9,289 nucleotides of DNA, taken from positions 1 through 9,289 of the forward strand of contig CAZBUH010000084.1 of the NCBI GenBank assembly GCA_964495095.1, written 5' to 3'. Position 1 is the first letter of the stretch; each line of letters starts with the position of its first letter. Made by a program: the position numbers and the translations under genes. Under the pieces are notes generated by a model. That model was not told where the DNA came from, ran no database searches, and saw nothing but the letters and a program-made list of their open reading frames with translations. Source of the DNA: CAZBUH01 sp964495095 (GTDB taxonomy: Bacteria; Bacillota; Clostridia; Oscillospirales; Oscillospiraceae). This document shows positions 6,463-9,289 of this stretch, piece by piece.

Positions 6463-7527
6463 TTATTTTGCGTTCTTTTTCGCAAGCTGCAAAAACTGCT
6501 GAAAGTCCCTGTCGTAGAGCTGCTTTTTCTCCTGGTCGTAGCCGGTAATAAGGGGATAGCCCGCGTCGCGGACGGCGTCGATTATCTGCTGGGCGATGTC
6601 CGCGTCCTTTGTGACGATGTCCCTTTCGCTCTTGTCCCGCTGGCAGAAAACAAGCGTCCATCTCATTTTCCCCTCCTCAAGGGTTTTGCCCCTGGGGTAG
6701 AGCCATACGGTCTGCTCTGTGCTTATGGCCTTTGTGCCAAGGCCGGAGTCATACCATATAAAGCGTTTTCCGGCCCGTACCTTTTTGCCGAGCTCCCTGG
6801 CGGAGAGGTAGTCGCTTTCAATTTCCTCCCGGGACAGGCCGCCGGCGTTGGCACCGATGTATTTTTTAAGCCCGCCGGAGAAAACGCCCAATGCCGCCAG
6901 AAGAAGCAGCACAAGGCCCGCCAGTATGAAAACGCCGCCCGTTACCGTGAAAACCAGGACGAACTTTTCAGAGAAGGGCCCCACCTTGCCGGCGTTTACC
7001 TGAAGGGTCAGAAGATGCTGGTCTATGTACTCCTGGCTTTCGTCCTCAAAATAGCTCACGTCCTCAAACCAGTTTTTGTAATAATCGGCAATGCTGCTCT
7101 CGCTTTCAGAAACTGTGCCGGCCACGGAGCCATAGTCGCCCATGGAGTCAAGCTCGCCGCTGTATACAGAATTTGCCTCGCCGGCGATAGCCGTGGCCAG
7201 ATTTTCGTAGCTGCCGGGCAGGGAGATTATCATATAATACTTATCCTCTTCACCGCAGCTCATAATGCAGTATATGGCCTTCGTTTTCGTGCTGCTGCCG
7301 CTGGTGACGGTGGAGCTGGCGAAGGTGTCGAGTATCGTATTGAGCTCAACCTCCACATAGGCCCCATCCAGTTTGTCTGTTTCCACAGCTTCAATAGGTA
7401 CCGGCCCGGCGGCCATGCGGAAAATGCTGAAGCCCGTGCAGGCCATAAGCAGAAGCCCCAGCAGCACCGCCGCGATAACAAGGGGCAGCGCTTTTTTTAC
7501 GCTCTTTTTTCTTATATCCTTATACAT
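6463..7527 (-). CDS. Two-pass membrane protein of unknown function (third gene of thyA-folA operon)
   Basis: I do not recognise this 354-aa family. A Lys/Arg-rich N-terminus (KDIRKKSVKK) precedes a first membrane segment (about 13-36). Residues 37-187 follow, probably outside the cell, with Ser/Thr- and acid-rich stretches. A second membrane segment runs about 188-215, and a charged 140-residue tail is probably cytoplasmic. The positive N-terminus argues for both ends inside. An isolated Cys at 30 lies in LLMACTG, lipobox-like, but the second membrane segment and large cytoplasmic tail make a lipoprotein unlikely. The tail has no enzyme motif I can name; near its start it reads WYDSGLGTKAIS, and it has ITGYDQEK further on. 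Start: ATG at 7527 with GAGGTG upstream. The gene overlaps the end of folA by 8 bases, so it should be co-translated with it. A link to folate or thymidylate metabolism is not shown by the sequence. Confidence 0.88.
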   Translation of the reverse strand: MYKDIRKKSVKKALPLVIAAVLLGLLLMACTGFSIFRMAAGPVPIEAVETDKLDGAYVEVELNTILDTFASSTVTSGSSTKTKAIYCIMSCGEEDKYYMIISLPGSYENLATAIAGEANSVYSGELDSMGDYGSVAGTVSESESSIADYYKNWFEDVSYFEDESQEYIDQHLLTLQVNAGKVGPFSEKFVLVFTVTGGVFILAGLVLLLLAALGVFSGGLKKYIGANAGGLSREEIESDYLSARELGKKVRAGKRFIWYDSGLGTKAISTEQTVWLYPRGKTLEEGKMRWTLVFCQRDKSERDIVTKDADIAQQIIDAVRDAGYPLITGYDQEKKQLYDRDFQQFLQLAKKNAK

Positions 7528-8029
7528 TCCGACACCTCACATCTGAGTTTACATAAGTTGCAAAATAATATTCCATTCCGCCGCTCACAAGGCTCCCGGA
7601 GCGGCTCTCCCGACTCCAGCTGGGAAGCTCGTCCAGATTGGGGAAGAACGCGTCGTTTTCAGCCTGGGCCTCGATCACCGTCAAAAACGCCCGTTTGCAG
7701 TAGGGGAGCAGCGCCCTGTAAACGCTCTCGCCGCCTATAACAAACACATTGTCCTCCGGCTCGTCCCGTATAAGGGCCAGGGCCTCGTCCACGCTCCCGG
7801 CCGTGTCCGCGCCGGGGACGTGAAAATTCCTGTCCCGGGTCAGGACTATATTCCGCCTGTTTTTAAGGGGCTTTCCCCCGGGAAAATCCAGCAGGGTTTT
7901 CCGGCCAACAATGACCGTACCGCTGCCGGTAACCTGCCGGAAGTGCTTTCTGTCCTCCGGAATCACAAGGGTCTGGGTGCCGCCGAGGCCGATGCCCCAG
8001 CTTTTATCAACAGCAGCCACTATAACCAT
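7520..8029 (-). CDS. folA: Dihydrofolate reductase
   Basis: DHFR reduces dihydrofolate to tetrahydrofolate with NADPH, in the cytoplasm, regenerating the cofactor that ThyA oxidises. This 169-aa protein has normal single-domain length. Visible are the N-terminal strand IVAAVDKSWGIG (3-14, Met20-loop region), IPEDRKHF (23-30) with Asp26 at the position of the catalytic acid (E. coli Asp27), VGRKT followed by PLKNRRNIVLTR (NADPH-binding strand and loop), and VIGGESVY (the GG motif) with LTVIEA near the end. The Trp common two residues before the LP/IP motif in E. coli-type enzymes is not present here; clostridial relatives vary there. Start: ATG at 8029, with GAGGCGG just upstream. That site overlaps the thyA stop, 9 bases away, so translation is probably coupled. 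Its stop lies 8 bases inside the downstream membrane-protein gene. Confidence 0.95.
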   Translation of the reverse strand: MVIVAAVDKSWGIGLGGTQTLVIPEDRKHFRQVTGSGTVIVGRKTLLDFPGGKPLKNRRNIVLTRDRNFHVPGADTAGSVDEALALIRDEPEDNVFVIGGESVYRALLPYCKRAFLTVIEAQAENDAFFPNLDELPSWSRESRSGSLVSGGMEYYFATYVNSDVRCRNV

Positions 8030-8038
8030 ATTACCGCC

Positions 8039-8869
8039 TCACACCGCCACGGGAATCTTGTGCTGGAAGGGCGCGTACTCGTAATTTTCCACCCTGAAGC
8101 TGTCCCTGGTAAAACCGTAAAAATCCTTTACCGACTTGTCGATAATAAAATCCGGGGCCTTTTTCGGCGGGTTTTCTATAATCTCACGGATTATGGGCAC
8201 GTGCCTGTCGTAAATATGCGCGTCGGCGATGACGTGTACCAGCTCTCCCGCCTCCAGCCCGGACACCTGGGCCATCATGTGTACCAGCACCGCGTACTGA
8301 ACCACGTTCCAGTTGTTGGCCGCCAGCATGTCCTGGCTGCGCTGGTTTAAAATGGCGTTTAACGTATTGCCGGAAACATTGAAGGTCATGGAGTAGGCGC
8401 AGGGGTAGAGGGCCATGTCGTGCAGATCCTCAAAATTATATATGTTCGTCATTATCCTGCGGCTGGCCGGGTTGTGCTTTAAATCGTATATCACCCTGTC
8501 CACCTGGTCGAACTCACCCTCGGGGTACCGGTGCTTTACGCCGAGCTGATAGCCGTAAGCCTTTCCGATAGAGCCGGTCTCATCGGCCCAACTGTCCCAG
8601 ATATGGCCGTTCAGGTCGTGGATGTTGTTGGATTTTTTCTGCCATATCCACAGCAGCTCATCCACCGCTGTTTTCCAGTAGGTGCGGCGGACGGTGAGCA
8701 GGGGAAATTCCTCCCGCAGGTCATAGCGGTTTACTATGCCGAATTTTTTTACCGTGTGGGCGGGGGCGCCGTCCTCCCACCTGGGGCGGACTTCAAGCTC
8801 TGTGTCCCAGAAGCCGGTTTCAAGTATGTCCCGGCAGTTTTGTATAAATATCTCGTCGGCGCGGCTCAT
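8039..8869 (-). CDS. thyA: Thymidylate synthase
   Basis: ThyA methylates dUMP to dTMP using methylene-THF, producing DHF for the DHFR encoded next. The protein is 276 aa from the chosen ATG at 8869. An upstream in-frame ATG at 8986 would add 39 residues, but that stretch spans the -35 and -10 boxes at 8904-8932 and is therefore not translated. GGGAG sits properly before the 8869 ATG. Visible are the nucleophile Cys157 in ALYPCAYSMTF, the RR pair (137-138) that grips phosphate from the partner subunit, ILNQRSQDMLAANNWN (173-188; the QRSxD phosphate-binding segment), and HVIADAHIYDRH (212-223). QRSQDML-ANNWNV matches the Bacillus-type ThyA rather than the E. coli wording. It leads a compact operon with folA and the membrane protein. 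Confidence 0.97.
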   Translation of the reverse strand: MSRADEIFIQNCRDILETGFWDTELEVRPRWEDGAPAHTVKKFGIVNRYDLREEFPLLTVRRTYWKTAVDELLWIWQKKSNNIHDLNGHIWDSWADETGSIGKAYGYQLGVKHRYPEGEFDQVDRVIYDLKHNPASRRIMTNIYNFEDLHDMALYPCAYSMTFNVSGNTLNAILNQRSQDMLAANNWNVVQYAVLVHMMAQVSGLEAGELVHVIADAHIYDRHVPIIREIIENPPKKAPDFIIDKSVKDFYGFTRDSFRVENYEYAPFQHKIPVAV

Positions 8870-8903
8870 GTTCTCATCTCCCGTAAATTTTGCATACAAA
8901 AGC

Positions 8904-8932
8904 ATTATACAGCAAAGCGGGGAAATTCTCAA
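8904..8932 (-). promoter_or_regulatory. Sigma-A promoter of the thyA-folA operon
   Basis: On the minus strand TTGAGA (8927-8932) and a perfect TATAAT (8904-8909) are separated by 17 bases. The predicted start is near 8897, 28 bases before the thyA ATG at 8869. This position fixes the thyA start, because the longer open frame to 8986 would read through the promoter. Confidence 0.85.
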
Positions 8933-8976
8933 CATTTTCGGAACAGAGTTAAGACAGGATGCGGCAAAATATTTTC

Positions 8977-9005
8977 TTGCATTCAAAAAACTGTTATGGT
9001 ATACT
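8977..9005 (+). promoter_or_regulatory. Promoter of tRNA-Gly
   Basis: TTGCAT (8977-8982) and TATACT (9000-9005) are spaced by 17 bases, with the predicted start near 9012, six bases before the mature tRNA. It is divergent from the thyA promoter, with about 45 bases between the two -35 boxes. Confidence 0.75.
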
Positions 9006-9017
9006 GTATTTGCATCT

Positions 9018-9091
9018 GCGGATATAGTTCATCGGTAGAATGAAAGCTTCCCAAGCTTTAGAGGTGGGTTCGACTCCCATTATCCGCTCCA
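9018..9091 (+). tRNA. tRNA-Gly (anticodon CCC), CCA encoded
   Basis: The cloverleaf folds completely. The acceptor stem is GCGGATA (9018-9024) with TATCCGC (9081-9087). The D arm is GTTC/GAAT, the anticodon stem AAAGC/GCTTT around loop TTCCCAA (anticodon CCC at 9050-9052), the variable region has 4 bases, and the T arm is GTGGG/CCCAT around TTCGACT. The discriminator T at 9088 is followed by an encoded CCA. CCC reads GGG glycine codons, which are well used in this GC-rich sequence. It is transcribed alone from 8977-9005 and followed by its own terminator. Confidence 0.95.
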
Positions 9092-9124
9092 ACAAAAACG
9101 GCATGTCAAAGCATGTCGTTTTTT
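9092..9124 (+). terminator. Rho-independent terminator after tRNA-Gly
   Basis: AAAACGGCATG pairs with CATGTCGTTTT (one G-T pair) around the loop TCAAAG (9106-9111). The second arm runs into six Ts (9119-9124), then GTTT. It begins immediately after the CCA end, so the tRNA is a single-gene transcript unit. Confidence 0.85.
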
Positions 9125-9189
9125 GTTTGGCCCCGCTTCCGTTGGCCCCTCCGCCCCAAGGGAATTTTTGAAGATTTTTTTAAAATCGG

Positions 9190-9218
9190 TTGACAAAATG
9201 AGCCGGCTTGTGTATAAT
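9190..9218 (+). promoter_or_regulatory. Consensus sigma-A promoter of the downstream tRNA
   Basis: TTGACA (9190-9195) and TATAAT (9213-9218) are both perfect matches with a 17-base spacer. The predicted start is near 9225, about ten bases before the tRNA at 9236. A promoter of this strength is typical of stable-RNA genes, and it suggests a tRNA cluster may continue past the window. Confidence 0.92.
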
Positions 9219-9235
9219 ACAGTTTGCCTGTTTAT

Positions 9236-9289
9236 GGCGGCGTAGCTCAGTTGGCTAGAGCACGCGGTTCATACCCGCGGTGTCACCGG
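9236..9289 (+). tRNA. tRNA with anticodon CAT, probably elongator tRNA-Met (cut by window end)
   Basis: The first 54 bases of a tRNA are visible. They include the acceptor 5' strand GGCGGCG (9236-9242), TA, the D arm GCTC/GAGC with its TTGG loop, and the anticodon stem CGCGG/CCGCG around loop TTCATAC (anticodon CAT at 9270-9272). The start of the variable region and T stem follows before the window ends. G1 and the ordinary D-arm do not look like initiator tRNA, which begins with an unpaired C1. Tyr-like or lysidine-modified Ile2 species also carry CAT in DNA, so Met is likely but not certain without the acceptor 3' strand. Confidence 0.88.

Noticed and set aside
6176..6661. 161-codon minus-strand open frame across the terminator
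   Set aside because: It runs through the perfect terminator hairpin and is Arg/Pro-rich nonsense text in a shadow frame of two real genes.
7015..7740. 241-codon plus-strand open frame across folA and the membrane-protein gene
   Set aside because: It lies antisense to two genes that overlap each other in one operon, lacks recognisable motifs, and changes character where the sense genes change.

Overview
The window looks like chromosomal DNA from a GC-rich member of the Clostridia (Bacillota). The MnmE, ThyA and DHFR proteins are of clostridial/Bacillus type, the promoters are near-consensus sigma-A with 17-bp spacers, ribosome binding sites are AGGAGG-like, the tRNA-Gly gene encodes its CCA end, and a two-domain flavin/Fe-S 'old yellow enzyme' is present. 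The genus cannot be named from this sequence.

Layout, left to right. (1) Bases 1 to about 1650 are visibly more AT-rich than the rest and look like the edge of an accessory region. They hold the C-terminal catalytic end of a tyrosine recombinase, a short frame-disrupted remnant that reads like a type I restriction specificity (HsdS) subunit, and, facing them on the minus strand, a 411-aa S41-family peptidase-like protein with no signal peptide. (2) Bases 1770-4249 (minus strand) are a two-gene operon. A PucR/CdaR-type regulator starts with GTG and overlaps mnmE, the tRNA-modification GTPase, by 4 bases. (3) Bases 4250-4446 are a divergent control region with a strong minus-strand promoter, a weaker plus-strand promoter and a perfect 17-bp inverted repeat about midway between the two predicted starts. 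(4) Bases 4447-6387 (plus strand) encode a 646-aa FMN/4Fe-4S/FAD oxidoreductase of the 2,4-dienoyl-CoA reductase / trimethylamine dehydrogenase / enoate reductase family. (5) A 13-bp-stem hairpin at 6416-6446 separates it from the convergent operon. (6) Bases 6463-8869 (minus strand) are a tight operon thyA-folA-(two-TM membrane protein of unknown function), driven by a near-consensus promoter at 8904-8932. (7) Bases 9018-9289 carry tRNA-Gly(CCC), its terminator, a perfect-consensus promoter, and a tRNA with anticodon CAT (probably elongator Met) cut by the window end.

How the genes work together. thyA and folA form a dTMP-synthesis pair: ThyA oxidises methylene-THF to DHF and DHFR regenerates THF. 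The membrane protein downstream overlaps folA by 8 bases and is probably co-expressed, but its role is unknown. The PucR-type regulator is divergent from the oxidoreductase and is the obvious candidate to control it and its own operon, which would place mnmE under the same promoter. There is no gene-free stretch longer than 300 bases. The longest are 199-413 (restriction-gene remnant), 4250-4446 (control region), 8870-9017 (divergent promoters) and 9092-9235 (terminator and promoter). I found no CRISPR array, insertion sequence or clearly new multi-gene system. The points most worth a second look are the decayed restriction/recombinase edge with its S41 protein, the divergent operator, and the unusual mnmE neighbourhood.
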